From NCBI RefSeq assembly GCF_013368755.1, contig NC_049562.1, positions 248,001-312,000 on the forward strand: 64,000 bases of DNA, in the 5' to 3' direction. Below, piece after piece: positions 34,869 to 46,199 of the stretch. This DNA comes from Talaromyces rugulosus. Taxonomy: Eukaryota; Ascomycota; Eurotiomycetes; Eurotiales; Trichocomaceae. Each line of letters starts with the position of its first letter. Within the stretch, counting starts at the first letter, position 1. Made by a program: the position numbers and the translations under genes. The notes under the pieces are model-generated. The model was not told the DNA's origin. It did not search any database and saw only the letters and a program-made list of their open reading frames with translations.

Positions 34869-37269
34869 TCAAGTCTTTCGCTCTGTCTGATCCTGTGGTC
34901 TAGTTTCAGTCATCGAAGAGTCATCGCTAGAGTCGAGCATGTTCATCTTAGCCTCTATTTTGTCATATTTTCTAAAGAAAAATAGAAAAAACACAGCCGT
35001 GATGGCCATGACGCCACTCAAGGAAGCGTATTGTACGAGAACTTTTGGGTCTTTGGAAACAGGGGATAGCGTGATTCCCAGGATTGATCCAATGCTGCAA
35101 GTGAGCAGAAAAAGAGACGAGACGATGCTGCGCATCGATTTGGGCGCTTTTGTGTATGCGTATTCCATCCCTGTGACGAAGGCGAGTAATTCGGAGAGCG
35201 CTGTTAGCGCGTAGGCAGGTATTTGCAAGAACACGTTGGCCTGTCTTTTCGTTAGTAGAGGTAAATTTTTGCTTGATATAATTGTTTAATCTTACTTCAT
35301 TAGGCAATCTTCCCCCATCACTGCAAGAGCCTTTTAGAGGATGGTCGTAGCATGGAGGGGATTTGTAGATGTCTGTAAAATAAGTATATCTTCTGCAAAA
35401 AGAGGAGTCGCACGACTCACAGTCTTGAATACCGGCAGTATACCCAATGGTACAGGCCATGGTAACGAAACCAGCCGTGATTCGGCTGATTGGCTTTGGG
35501 TTAATACGGAATCGCGAAAGGGTTGGGTAGACCACTTTTTCTCTGGGTATAAAGTCAGCTCCCGCGTCTTGATGCGGTCTCGTGAAGGAGCTTACAGAAC
35601 TGGGAGAAGGGTGAGAACAAAAATCGGACCAAAACAGCCCACTAGACACATTCATTAGCTTTGCAGGTATGTTGCAAGATCCCTGACGTACTCATGTCAT
35701 TCGGTATCCCGAAAGTTTGCATGCTTGCTGCTTGGCTAACGAAATTGCTGTTGGTCTGCCCATAGCAAATCCAGAAAATAGGACTATACACATGAGTTGC
35801 TGGGGTAGGCCGACTAGAATGAACCGCAACTTACAACACACAGCTGGTGAACATTGTTAGTTACCTGGAATGAAACATATAAAGCAGTGAAGACTCACAA
35901 AACAGTACATGCAACCAGCGCCCGCTTTAATTCCTGGACAAACTCATCGTCCCAAGGAACGACTGTTCCCGGTCTGGTTTGCGCTAAAGCTGACGGCTTT
36001 GCCGCATCGAGATTGCGACCCCCTTTGAGCCCAAGCCACAAAACTTGCGTTGCTTTGACGAGGACAGAGCCGGTCGGTTTTTGAACAACTGCAAGCAAGT
36101 TAGCATGGGGCATTTTTCGGGCGGACGATGAGAGGCGCACCATATTTTCCTCGTGCTAGAGCCAGAATCCCTGCTGTCAAAGCCCAGAAGCACAGCGGAA
36201 GCAGGAATGCGGCCCAAAAGGAGACTTTCAATTCCAACCACTAAAGGATACACTTATCAGTCATGAATCTACACTTCATAATGTGGGATATACTGACAGA
36301 GGCCGGTATCACAGAAAGCGCACCCAAGTTGATAACCCTTCGATAGAGTCAGCACCATTGATCTTCGACTTCTGACTCAGTCAGATGCATGCATTTGGTT
36401 TATGACTAACCAGTAATAACGACCGTAGATAGTCTGAATAGTAAGGTTTGGGTCTATAATAACCTTTTCTCCACCTTCGAGAGTGTGAGTTCGGAGAGGC
36501 TTTCTTGAGTATTGCTCGGCAATCAGTGGTGACACATTGCTCTTTATCCCTCCAAACCTAGCGAATCCGTTCAGCAAGAATGTTTCACGTTATGGGTCAA
36601 TATTTTGATCAAGTAGACTGACCCTAATCCGATCAGCACTAACGCAACGATCAGTCCTGGCAGCCCAGCACCCTTGTCAAGGCTCATAGGGAAAGAAGTG
36701 ACAAAAAGAATCAGTACACCACAGCTAGCGAATCTGTCACATATATTAGACATCAGTCTTCCTATTGGTTATTAATCCATGGGGTGTTTCCATACGCAGC
36801 TCCGAGACAAATTGTGCGAAAGCGGCCAAGCAAACTATCGGCCATAATAGCGCCTATTAAGGGTGCCATGTAACACCAGGCGGTAAAAAAATAATTGATA
36901 CCAGTAGCAATTGATTGGCCCTATACAAGCTCTGGTTAATTTATTTTTTTTTTTCTCATACACGACTGTGTTGAGATTCTTACCCTGCCCAGAGCTCCCG
37001 GTCTTAACGGGTCGTCGCGAGCATTTTCGACATAGTTTTCTAGAGGGGTTCAGCTTTCAGGCTTTCAACAACATGAGAAGGCAAATATTCCTACGCATAG
37101 GAGCTGTGATACAGCGGTAGGTAAAGCGCTCAGCCAGTTCGCCAATGCAGATGAGGAATATCGAAGGCGGGATCTCATCGCAGACATGTCTGAGGTTTTT
37201 CTCTTCCCATTCTGTCGGCGCAACGAAGTCGACACTGCCGTCGTCTGGTCTCTCATCAGAGGAGGCCAT
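34869..37269 (-). CDS. PTR/POT proton-coupled peptide transporter
   Basis: Fourteen exons join to about 553 residues: 37269-37095, 37039-36984, 36920-36796, 36733-36623, 36557-36411, 36337-36298, 36240-36141, 36088-35899, 35843-35835, 35783-35692, 35641-35596, 35542-35421, 35372-35296, 35240-34869. Every joint keeps the frame. PTR landmarks: GELAERFTYR in helix 1, GQSIATGINYFFTAWCYMAPLIGA, the signature GFGGIKSNVSPLIAEQY, WVINLGALSVIPA, FPIFWICYGQTNSNFVSQA and the C-terminal FLQIPAYALTALSELLAFVTGMEY. It should import di- or tripeptides with protons at the plasma membrane, or export a small product. Exon 9 is only 9 nt. Thirteen introns is extreme for a fungal gene. As neighbour of pathway-like genes it may move a peptide or amino-acid-like compound. 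Confidence 0.88.
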
Positions 37270-38222
37270 AACCAGCGTGTCGATCACTCAAGTGGACTGA
37301 GGTCTGGATACGAGATGATGGATAGCAGATGGATGAGTATTTGGATCCAATTCGGATGCAAGGCCTAGATTGCCATTGCGAAAGGCCAAGAAGGACCCCA
37401 CCCACACAAGAATTATTAATAATAATCCTACTTAGACTTTAGAGTATTAACTTATTATTCTCCTAGCCGTCCTTTGTTCTTTGTTCTGCCGGCAACCCCG
37501 GTCGAATTGAAGCAAGCCATTGCTCCCCACCCTCGCATCGTTTCTTTATTATATGAGTCATCTCTCCCCACCGACATTTTGCTCGGGAATAAGCAATTGA
37601 TACTGCTTCGAAGGCTGGGTCTTAATGTGTTTACTAAACGTACTGTCATATTAATTTAAATTACCGACTAGTAATCATTTGCTTAGCCCGGACGGACTGG
37701 TAATTCGTATTTGGAGGATGACTGAGCTATATCTCATTCGGCTAGACTCGGATGTCAAGAAGCGTTTTCCGAGCTCTCCAATTCCCCCAGATGTGAAGCG
37801 AAACACGAGAATGTGGGTGAGGTATTCGTAGATCATGCTTCAGCCGTGGCTGAACAGTGGACCCCTAAATGGTGATATCAGGGTCCAGTTGACGTTATGT
37901 ATCGTACAGACCAATCATATACTCTGTACTTCGGGAGACTTACGCTAGATCTTGTTAGGCATGGATTACATTCATCCTTAGAAAAATAGTGCTTATTTGC
38001 TGGGCGTACTTCCCCGGGCCAATCAATCTTTAGCTGTGGATATGCCCTTAATGTGTCCATCACTTTGATTCAAGGGGTTGGAAAAGGTAAAAGCAGCAGC
38101 AATGAAAATGTCTAACAAGCGTCATGTTTTGCATAGCAGGCTATTAGCTATCAGCGACTTCCCTATAGCCCGCTTCGAATTCACGAATTGCTATTCAACG
38201 GCAGTGCTATCGCATCGATCCG
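37270..38222. other. intergenic, PTR promoter region
   Basis: No gene was recognised. AT-rich trinucleotide stretches (TTATTAATAATAATCC near 37410) are the only structure seen. Confidence 0.5.
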
Positions 38223-39365
38223 CTAAACTACACCAGATTGCAATACGGGCGTGTCCGCAAGGCCGATATAACCATGGCGTCCAGTAAGAGTGGCATCTGC
38301 CTTTTGGACATCATGGGATGCTCTTAAAATTGCAAATTTGCGATTATGCCAGTCAAGGCTTCTCCAGTCTTTTCCGTCACCCGCCGTGAAATTAACGTCG
38401 TGCTCTGGCCGTACTAGATAGACAATAGAGTACTTGGTCTGATTCCAAGCGTCTGGTGGAGGTACAACACGGTGCAGACAAGACTTGAGAGCACCCTTGG
38501 AGAGGGCAGTCAGAGAATCTCCGACGTTGACAATCGCATGTCCTGGTTTGGGGGCAATATACTGCCACTCGTCTAGCCCGGGCATGAGAACCTGTAGCCC
38601 TCCCGTTTGGGAAAATACAATGGCAAGAGTCCCAATATCAGTGTGTGCGATATGGCCAACGTTCTTTTCGCTACTGCCGTAAGTGAGATACCGAAGCAGC
38701 CCCAGGCTACTTGTATTTGGCACCGTGTTACGATGGGACTCCTGGAAAGGAATATGCAGTGCTTGAGACAGTGCAGAGAGAATCACAAGCCCATACTCAT
38801 GTATGTCGCCGACGAATTGTTTGAGCATTTCTCGTTGACTGGTGATTGTTTCGGGCGCTGCTAATGGCATTTTAGGGTCCAGGTCGAACAGCGCGTTATT
38901 GGCGATCTGAATAAGTACAATCAGCAAAATTGCTGCTGGCAAAATGTTTGAGCAATCCATACCATGTAACTTTCAAACCCATCTCTTTTCTCTTGAAACG
39001 GACCTGAGGCTAAACCGGCTGCTTTATATCTAATTTCGAGGAAAGCGAGCACGTCAGTAGGGTCGCTAAATGGCGCTGTGCAACACTACTCACCCATGTG
39101 TCTTGGACAATGTTGACAGTTTCTCGGTGTTGTAATACTGTTTTTCGTCCAAGGGTAGTTGGAAAGTATTTTCGGTAATTGTGACCAGTTTATCCACGTC
39201 TTCAAGGATCTTACTCGTCAACGGATCGCGAAAATCTAAGTAGAAAAAACCTACATCACGACAAGCAGTGACGAGGTCATTCGCAGTGGCAGTATCCCCT
39301 TTGACAAGCTTCGCCAATGATATAGTTGGCAGCTCTCCATAGTCAACTTCAGTCTTCGCGGCCAT
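38223..39365 (-). CDS. 2-oxoglutarate/Fe(II) dioxygenase, IPNS-like
   Basis: Exons 39365-39094, 39029-38963 and 38906-38223 join to about 340 residues. The N-terminal DIOX_N block (LPTISLAKLVKGD, CRDVGFFYLDF) and the jelly-roll core are clear. The iron triad is H201 and D203 in GHIAHTDIGTL plus H258 in KSCLHRVV. The arginine of the RxS motif that normally binds 2-oxoglutarate appears as lysine: K271-Y-S273. Such enzymes hydroxylate, desaturate or cyclise small molecules in the cytosol; isopenicillin N synthase is a relative that does not use 2-oxoglutarate. The gene is divergent from a PLP enzyme of the isopenicillin-N-epimerase type, an arrangement suggesting joint work on an amino-acid-derived compound. 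There is no ACV-synthetase-like NRPS in the window, so beta-lactam formation is not implied. Confidence 0.88.
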
Positions 39366-40252
39366 TTTAAGAGCTAAATGTGGTATGCACAGAGATTATG
39401 GATGCAGGCGCAGATGGCTGGCAATATTATTCCTTTACAATTCGCAAGGGCCCTTCCAAGGCATCGATTGATAGTGAGTGTTTCCTTGAACTAGTATTGG
39501 CTTGTTTCGAGGGCTCCATGCCCAGCTTGAAATTTCGAATCACGCCACTTCCAGCTAAGCTCTGTTGATCATAAGTTCTACTAGTAATTTTGCTAGGTGT
39601 AAGAAACAAGGACCCAGTCAGCATTCGTAGTTTATTCTTCTTCTTCCTATGATAATGAACGCCAACGAGCCTAATCGTGCTACAACGTATGATCAATCAC
39701 CGCCGGCCAATATAAAGTCGTTTCCAAGCTAGCTGAATAGAAAACCGACCCGCAGGTTGTATTACGACGTATTGCTTTTAGTTAAGGCCATGCTTGCCGA
39801 GGGACTGGTGTAACTATAATCTGACATCAGATTTGTGTTTGAGTAACGAATGGACGCCTATTTATTGGTCAAGAAGATATATCCTGATCATCTGAACTGC
39901 CTGGTGCCTCGGCAATAATATTACAGCCAAATGATAGCAAAGACAACCCACCACAACACGGCGCTTTTTCAGCTAAGTTTTAGTCTCTTGTTTTATGCAG
40001 TTTGAGCATCGTGTACTAGCAGGGGATAATTACGCGGCCAATCTCTACCATGTAACCCCATTGCGCTCTTGATTTAATTTGAGACCGAGGAGCGCCGATA
40101 TTCGGGCTTCTCTTTCAAGGAAATATACTACTGGAGAAACGCTCGTCGCAAGTCATTGCCTGCGGCCTCGGTCTGGGCCATCCTCCAGTCTCCAGGCACT
40201 GGAAAATTTTAAAGTCAGTTTGGAAAAATATCCATCTCAGACAATTGTTGAG
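39366..40252. other. divergent promoter region, dioxygenase and PLP enzyme
   Basis: No gene was recognised between the divergently transcribed dioxygenase and PLP-enzyme genes; no strong repeat was seen. Confidence 0.5.
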
Positions 40253-41518
40253 ATGGAAAGCAACACGGGCGTGAATGGAAACCATAAGGATTTACCACCG
40301 ACTAGCGAGTATTTCAAAGAGTGGCCTTTGCGACCGGACATAGTTCACCTTGATCATGGCTCTTGTGGAGGTTGTCCACACAAGGTCAGAAATGCTCAGC
40401 GCAAAATCAGCGATGATATCGAATACAGCCCACCTAGCTGGTTTGGCAAAAACTATGCCTCAGGACTTCGAAATTCCAAGGAAGCTCTAGCAGGTTTTTT
40501 GAATGCGAATGTTGCTGGGCTAGCGATAATGCCAGGGACAACACAAGGTCTGAATGCTGCGGCCTTTAGCCAGCATTTCAATGCTGGTGACGAGCTGCTC
40601 ATTACCAACCACGCATACAGCTCAGCCCTGTTGATCCTCAAGCACATTGCTAAGCAAGTGAATGCTCGCGTGGTCATTGCCAACGTGCCTTTCCCAGTAA
40701 AGAGCGAAGATGAAGTGGTTGAAAGTATTCTGTCTCATGTCACACCCAAGACCAAATTCGCTATCATTGATCACATCCCCAGCAGAACAGGCGTCATATT
40801 TCCTATCAAGCGTATTGTTGCCGAATTGGATAGTCGCAACGTTGTTACCTTGGTGGACGGCGCACACGCTCCTGGTCAAATTGAAGTTGACCTACGCGAC
40901 ATCAATGCGCCTTACTATGTTGCTAGTCTTCATAAATGGATGTGTGCTCCGCGAGGCCTGGGTCTTTTATATGTGCGAGAAGACAAGATTGCCAGTACCA
41001 AACCAGTCATTGTTGCGCGCACCTGTTACTACCGAGATAGCCACGCGGGAGTACACACCCAGTTTGAGCACGACTTCGACTGGATAGGCACGTTTGACCC
41101 GTCGACCTATCTCTCCTTACCAGCCATTGTGGACTTTTTGTCTACAGTCCTTCCCGGCGGTCATAGGGGACTAGTACAACGTAACCACCATGTAGCCTTG
41201 GAAGCTCGGAAGGTTATCCATCGCGAATTGGGAATCCCGCCGGCGAGTCCAGATGAGATGCTTGGGTCCATGGTCACATTTCCGCTGCCAGACACCATTG
41301 GTCCTGAAAGCCCTCAGGGGACGCTTCCTTTACAAAAGCAATTGATGGAACACTATGGAATCGAAACCCAAGTCTATAACTGGCCTCAATATCCGAAACG
41401 CGTGATGAGGTTCTCAATACAAGCACATAATAGCGTACAGCAGATAGAGTATCTGGCTCGGCACTTGAAAGCGGCTTTGAAAGTAGAGAAAACATATTTG
41501 AACGGGACAAATTCTTAG
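40253..41518 (+). CDS. class V PLP enzyme, isopenicillin-N-epimerase-like
   Basis: A single exon of 421 residues from the ATG at 40253; the frame is open further upstream but has no earlier ATG. It follows the fold-type I aminotransferase class V pattern: VHLDHGSCGGCPHKV at the N-terminus (the LDHGSxG of the epimerase-like branch), MPGTTQGLNAA (cofactor phosphate loop), VDGAHAPGQ with Asp202 and His205, and the Schiff-base Lys228 in ASLHKWMCAPRGLG. Relatives include isopenicillin N epimerase, cysteine desulfurases and the ergothioneine C-S lyase. Reaction type cannot be fixed: racemisation, C-S cleavage and transamination all remain possible. It is divergent from the IPNS-like oxygenase and precedes an unrecognised gene in the same direction. 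Confidence 0.88.
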   Translation: MESNTGVNGNHKDLPPTSEYFKEWPLRPDIVHLDHGSCGGCPHKVRNAQRKISDDIEYSPPSWFGKNYASGLRNSKEALAGFLNANVAGLAIMPGTTQGLNAAAFSQHFNAGDELLITNHAYSSALLILKHIAKQVNARVVIANVPFPVKSEDEVVESILSHVTPKTKFAIIDHIPSRTGVIFPIKRIVAELDSRNVVTLVDGAHAPGQIEVDLRDINAPYYVASLHKWMCAPRGLGLLYVREDKIASTKPVIVARTCYYRDSHAGVHTQFEHDFDWIGTFDPSTYLSLPAIVDFLSTVLPGGHRGLVQRNHHVALEARKVIHRELGIPPASPDEMLGSMVTFPLPDTIGPESPQGTLPLQKQLMEHYGIETQVYNWPQYPKRVMRFSIQAHNSVQQIEYLARHLKAALKVEKTYLNGTNS

Positions 41519-41792
41519 AGAAAAAAAATAAAGCTGGCTGTGATAATCATTTAGACAAAAGATATAGAAATTATACAATAAAGGAATCCAGAACAGTCCC
41601 AGAAAATGGGGCCGATATCGGAAATGTTTTAAAGATTCATTATAAGCTGCGTATTACCTCTTTAGCTTTCTGGTATTATTGGGGTAACGTATTGTCAGTA
41701 GCTTACAAAAACTGATAGCACTGTATAAAATGGTTCGTCTTGCTAGGCTAGTTTGCAGAGCTCGCTCCACAAATCCCCAAAAACAGGGAGGG

Positions 41793-43376
41793 ATGGCTGG
41801 CATCATACAAACTTTGCAATACATATTCTGCAACGATGATTTCGACACAGACACAGTAATTTACCTTTTCAACTATAGCCGGTAGATCCCAGAGCTAAAC
41901 AACATCTGCAGAAGCCTGAACCTGGTTACGGGAGATATCCACAGTACCAAAGCACCGCTTCCACGTCAAAAGCTGTCCGATCTACTGAATCCAACGTTCC
42001 AAGACCTATTCGACCTCGCCGTCTGGCGTGTGTCTGAAACTGTTTGCCCGAACCCAGATAACGCCCCACCTCGACTATTCCCTACCGTGGAAAAAACAAG
42101 AGATCTGTTTTTCACTCACGATGAATGGGCAAAATTTGGCGACCTGGAGTCTGAATATGGACGGCTTTGCTGGATGTTATCAAACTTTCCGGAAAGGGGA
42201 GTTCCGCTTCGTTGCATCGACACGGTTTTGGACGTACTGGCTAGTCCATGTGTTTTGAGTGCATGGAGCCAGGTTTCTGAAAGACTCAAAAGTCAAACAC
42301 ATGCTATCTTGATGGATATTGTCGACATCATGAAATCGCGACACTTACCAGTTGATTTGAAAACAGCAAAGCAGGACTTTTTAAATGTACCTGTAGACTA
42401 CGAATGCACCAGTGACCTGACCGACAACCTCTCTTTGAAGCTGTTCCAACAGAGTTCATACAGGATGTCAGCTCTTTTATTAAAAGGAGATTTCTCTCGC
42501 ATAGTCGAGTACGTGCAAATACATGCTTTTGTTCGAGATCCAATTGGCTCTTTCAAAAAGGACTTTACGCAACAAGCTATAATATTCAAAGATCTATTGA
42601 ACAGGGTGGTTCCAATGAGAACCTTCTCTGTCGACGATCAAGTCTGGACTTCGCTCCTGGCACAGATTGCGCAAGAATCTGCCTTCCTGGCGGATCCTAA
42701 GATCAACGATGTGACCTACGTGCATTTTAGTCGCCATCAACAATTGCCTTATGTTTACGTTAATCTTTACGAACTCCCACGGGCGGAGTTTAGTATCCCG
42801 GAGCATGTTGTTGAGATTATGCACGAGATTATGCAAGAATTGCTCGCCAGTGGACAATGTCACATCATTCCCATTATCGTAGCATCTATGCCATTAGTCT
42901 CCGACACCGGCAACAAGAAGCCGTCCAACATAATTGTCGATGGCAATAATCGAGCGACGGCAACAATGGTTCTTATACTACTAGCTACTGTCGGCCTTGG
43001 CAAAGCAGATGTGTTTTCTAGCTTTGACAGCTACTGCTCTACACATAATCTGAGCCTGAAGTGGCGTATAGATTTGCTTAGTGTGCTTGAAATCCTCTAC
43101 GTGGCTACAGACAGCCCCATTCTATCGTTACTTCGCGGTAAACAAGATCTCCTTTCAAAATTCAAGGATTTCACGCGCTTGCCGGGGCTCCTGGTACAGG
43201 AGCCCTTTTTCCACACAATTTGCTTGCAGCGGTCGGTTACGGGGAACAAGCCGCATCTTCTCCAGCCAATACACCAGATTATACATAACGACGACAGTTG
43301 CGGTCTTGCCCTCCCAGCACGGCGCTCGCAGGCCCATGGAAGACCCAAAGATTACATTCTCCTTCCACTAGAATAG
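41793..43376 (+). pseudogene. unrecognised gene with one in-frame stop
   Basis: A frame with coding character runs to 43376 and continues in the same phase back to the ATG at 41793 (and one at 41730), but a TAG at 41883-41885 interrupts it. Without that codon it would be about 527 residues. A TATAAA at 41724-41729 precedes the nearer ATG. A 30-nt intron (41856-41885, GT-AG, in frame) would remove the stop, but is shorter than normal fungal introns. I do not recognise the family. The protein is mostly helical, soluble and rich in charged residues, with one conspicuous motif near 42927-42968, SNIIVDGNNRATATM. This loosely recalls the DGNHR loop of ParB/sulfiredoxin-fold proteins, a weak resemblance only. 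It follows the PLP enzyme by about 270 nt on the same strand. Confidence 0.55.
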
Positions 43377-43809
43377 GCAATTTGCGTACTTCCTTCTCCA
43401 ACTTATTGTGACTTGATTGTACATATATCGATAAGAATGTCGCCATCCTTTATGTTTGGTTATACTTTCCTACAATGACTTCAGAATGACACCGAACGGT
43501 ATGGCAATTTTGTTGGAACTTTGGCTTCTCATAAAACTACTCACACCGTTGAACATATATTCCTCACCAAGTACTAGTCAAGAGTTCAAATAAACAAAAG
43601 GGGATCTTTGGGGGGAAAAGAAGAAGAAGAAGAAGCTAGTATAACAATCCCTGCATGTTATATATTACGGACCCCGGTTCCGGGAACTCGACTCCGGAAC
43701 CGGCACCCAATTGGAAGCTAACATGTTTCCACCTATTTTCCTTTTCTTTTCTCTTATTATTTTTGTTATCTTTGAAATTGAACAGAATTGAAAACATATA
43801 CCGTTGACA
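43377..43809. other. intergenic, PEBP promoter
   Basis: Contains a (GAA)n run at about 43616-43636 and the inverted repeat listed separately. No gene was recognised. Confidence 0.6.
43674..43703. promoter_or_regulatory. perfect 10-bp inverted repeat upstream of PEBP gene
   Basis: CCGGTTCCGG at 43674-43683 and its reverse complement CCGGAACCGG at 43694-43703 are separated by 10 nt, about 105 nt before the PEBP start codon. Each arm contains CCG/CGG triplets. It has the form of a strong hairpin or a zinc-cluster dimer site. Confidence 0.5.
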
Positions 43810-44403
43810 ATGCCCGACGTTTCTAAAATCGAGGATTTGCTGCGCGGCCTGGAGAATGGCACCTACCACACTCTGGGCCTCAGTTTAGGTTCGAAGAAGG
43901 TCACCAGTCCGGGGCTGCAGATAGCTAAGAAGGGTAAGAAATCCATACTGATTTTCTTCCTGGGTCAGATAATTGCAATGGTTAACAATTTGACAGAGAC
44001 GCAGCCATCCCCAACCCTTTTCGCACCCCCCGACCTACCTCATGAAGCTACCTACACCATTATTTCTCTCGACCCCGACGCACCATTTATCTCGTGGAAT
44101 GCACTCAGTCCTATAGCTCACTGGATTCAGACTGGTTTTAAAATTGACCAGCAGCACCAACGAGAACTGAAAAGTGATGAGCGACCCATTGCGCCGTGGG
44201 CTGCTGCTGGACCGCCTCCCCTTGCGGCGCCACATCGCTATGTGTTTCTGCTCTATCATCAGAACACCGAGTCAGCCATTCCCCCGGATTTGAAGGAGAA
44301 GGAGTTTTCCATCACGCAACGGATGAGATTTGATCTTGATGCTATGGTGAACCAGCTGCAGTTGGGGGATCTTGTGGCAGTCAACTACTTTGTATCGAAT
44401 TAG
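43810..44403 (+). CDS. PEBP-family protein (phosphatidylethanolamine-binding)
   Basis: Exons 43810-43933 and 43997-44403 join to about 176 residues, normal for the family. The two PEBP blocks are present: TIISLDPDAPF (D-P-D-x-P) followed by LSPIAHWIQTG, and GPPPLAAPHRYVFLLY (the G-x-HR loop). Members bind anionic ligands such as phosphatidylethanolamine head groups; yeast Tfs1 inhibits carboxypeptidase Y. The role here is open. The 63-nt intron is a multiple of three without stops, so the unspliced reading frame also stays open and adds 21 hydrophobic residues; the spliced form matches the family better. A perfect inverted repeat sits in the promoter. Confidence 0.9.
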   Translation: MPDVSKIEDLLRGLENGTYHTLGLSLGSKKVTSPGLQIAKKGKKSILIFFLGQIIAMVNNLTETQPSPTLFAPPDLPHEATYTIISLDPDAPFISWNALSPIAHWIQTGFKIDQQHQRELKSDERPIAPWAAAGPPPLAAPHRYVFLLYHQNTESAIPPDLKEKEFSITQRMRFDLDAMVNQLQLGDLVAVNYFVSN

Positions 44404-46100
44404 GTTTGTTTGGTTCAAAGTTTGGAGATATATAACCTAACCAATACCTCAAGTGATACTTTTATATTTTCTGGTGCTCTATCACATTTTCCGAAATCTT
44501 AATTGACCAAGCGACGCGTGCGAAAACAGTCGGGTAGTTCAGCTGCTCTTTCATATGAATATTGTATTTTTATTAGTATCAATGGATATCTTTGATCAAT
44601 CCCTAGATAGGCAAATAAGCGTTCTGATAATAATATGGAAAAGTAGAAGTACACCCTGTTAAGTTGTTTACCATGCAATTGGCCTAGTGACCTTTGTATG
44701 GCTAATAGTATGACCGACAAGAATCCTTCAAGAATTCTTGGTACATTCTAACACGAGCCAGTCGTCAATGACAAAATTAGGGCTTATTGCATCCATAATC
44801 AGCGTTTCCGGCAGAATGTATGCAGATGAAAGTTTAATATTACCGTTTATCAATAGTACAATCCCTAGTGGAGAAAGTTATTACTCAAAAATTCGGTGTA
44901 CAAAGTAAAACAGTATATCTTAGTCAGCTACATTTTTCGTCTTCCCGAAAACGCCCGCTGCTTTTGATGTAGATACCGAAAATGGAAATGACAATTAATG
45001 GTGCATGAAGATATCAATTGATATTGCTCGAGATTCGACGAATGAACTTCAGATTTTCATGACAAAACTACCAAATAATATTCATCTTATGTGCAGATCA
45101 GGCGGAACCCGTCTCACTGTTGAGAAATCTCAAACTTGATGACAGGGTAAACCAGGGCTTCTCTTTTGTAGTGTCAATACGGAAACAAGGTGCATATAGT
45201 GAAACCACGGGTACAGTAGTAGTATACAAATTCAAGTTGCTCAACATCTTGCGGGAAAATGGCCCTCACTGATATACCAAAGGCCATTTCCTAATGAGTA
45301 CGTAAAGTGCGGGCTACATGCAGTACAGTGTACCACGCTTCTGGAAGTTTGGAACTCAAGTGGGCCTGAATACTTAGTACTACAACGATCTACGACAGGC
45401 ATGATGCCATGTACACAGTACTACCCCATAAATTCGTCGTAACGTAAGTAGGTTAGATGTCCACTTGTTTGCTAGAAAACCTTCATAGTAATGCCCGAGA
45501 AAGGAAGGTGTCAATGGTCCCCAGAATTCCCGTTCCGATCACTCATGTCGTGCAGCACTGCTCAGTACAGTGGTACACCGTACATGTCTCATTAATTTAG
45601 TCTGATGCGGAGTACAAAATGGCCCACCGTTTTCATGATCGTAGGTGGGTATATAATTATCAGACTATTGGCTTTATATCCTAGACCCGCGGGATTGCAG
45701 CTGATAGAAGGCGCCCAGTCTCGATTAGGCAGTAGAGTTAAACTACCCCATAATAATATTTAGATTTATGGGTATCGCAACGTGGTCTTGAATTTGGAAT
45801 ATTGATGAACAGCCACAAGTTTAATTTTAATTAAGACGGATTATTATTCTCTAACACGAGGCACCTGGAGTACATCAATGTGGCCCGTACCGGTGACAGA
45901 GATTATTAGTATTACTCTACAATGAGCGAGACATCGCCACCGCCCAGGTAAATAATCCCAGACAAGCGACAGGAATGCGATGCGATACGACGGGATCCCT
46001 TGCTGAGTATGAATTGCCACATGGAGGATCAAAAGTGACACGGTATTATATTCTAGAGCACACCGAATAGTAATGATAATAATAATAATAATATTTAATC

Positions 46101-46199
46101 AGCCACTAATTTCCGGATCTGTTAACCGGCTAGTATAGGGATGTCTACCATTGAAGCCACAAACCTCTAGTAACTAAGCCACGTCTTTCCGGATCTGTT
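46101..46199. repeat. 23-nt imperfect direct repeat
   Basis: Two copies, 46101-46123 and 46177-46199, match at 20 of 23 positions, with the last 14 bases TTTCCGGATCTGTT identical. They start 76 nt apart beside an (AAT)n tract. Origin is unknown. Confidence 0.6.

Noticed and set aside
38223..41518. Beta-lactam cluster because of IPNS-like and epimerase-like genes
   Set aside because: No ACV synthetase or acyltransferase is present, and the oxygenase has an altered RxS motif; both families are broad.
43616..43636. (GAA)n run as a regulatory or coding repeat
   Set aside because: A short microsatellite in a promoter, common in fungal DNA and without other support.
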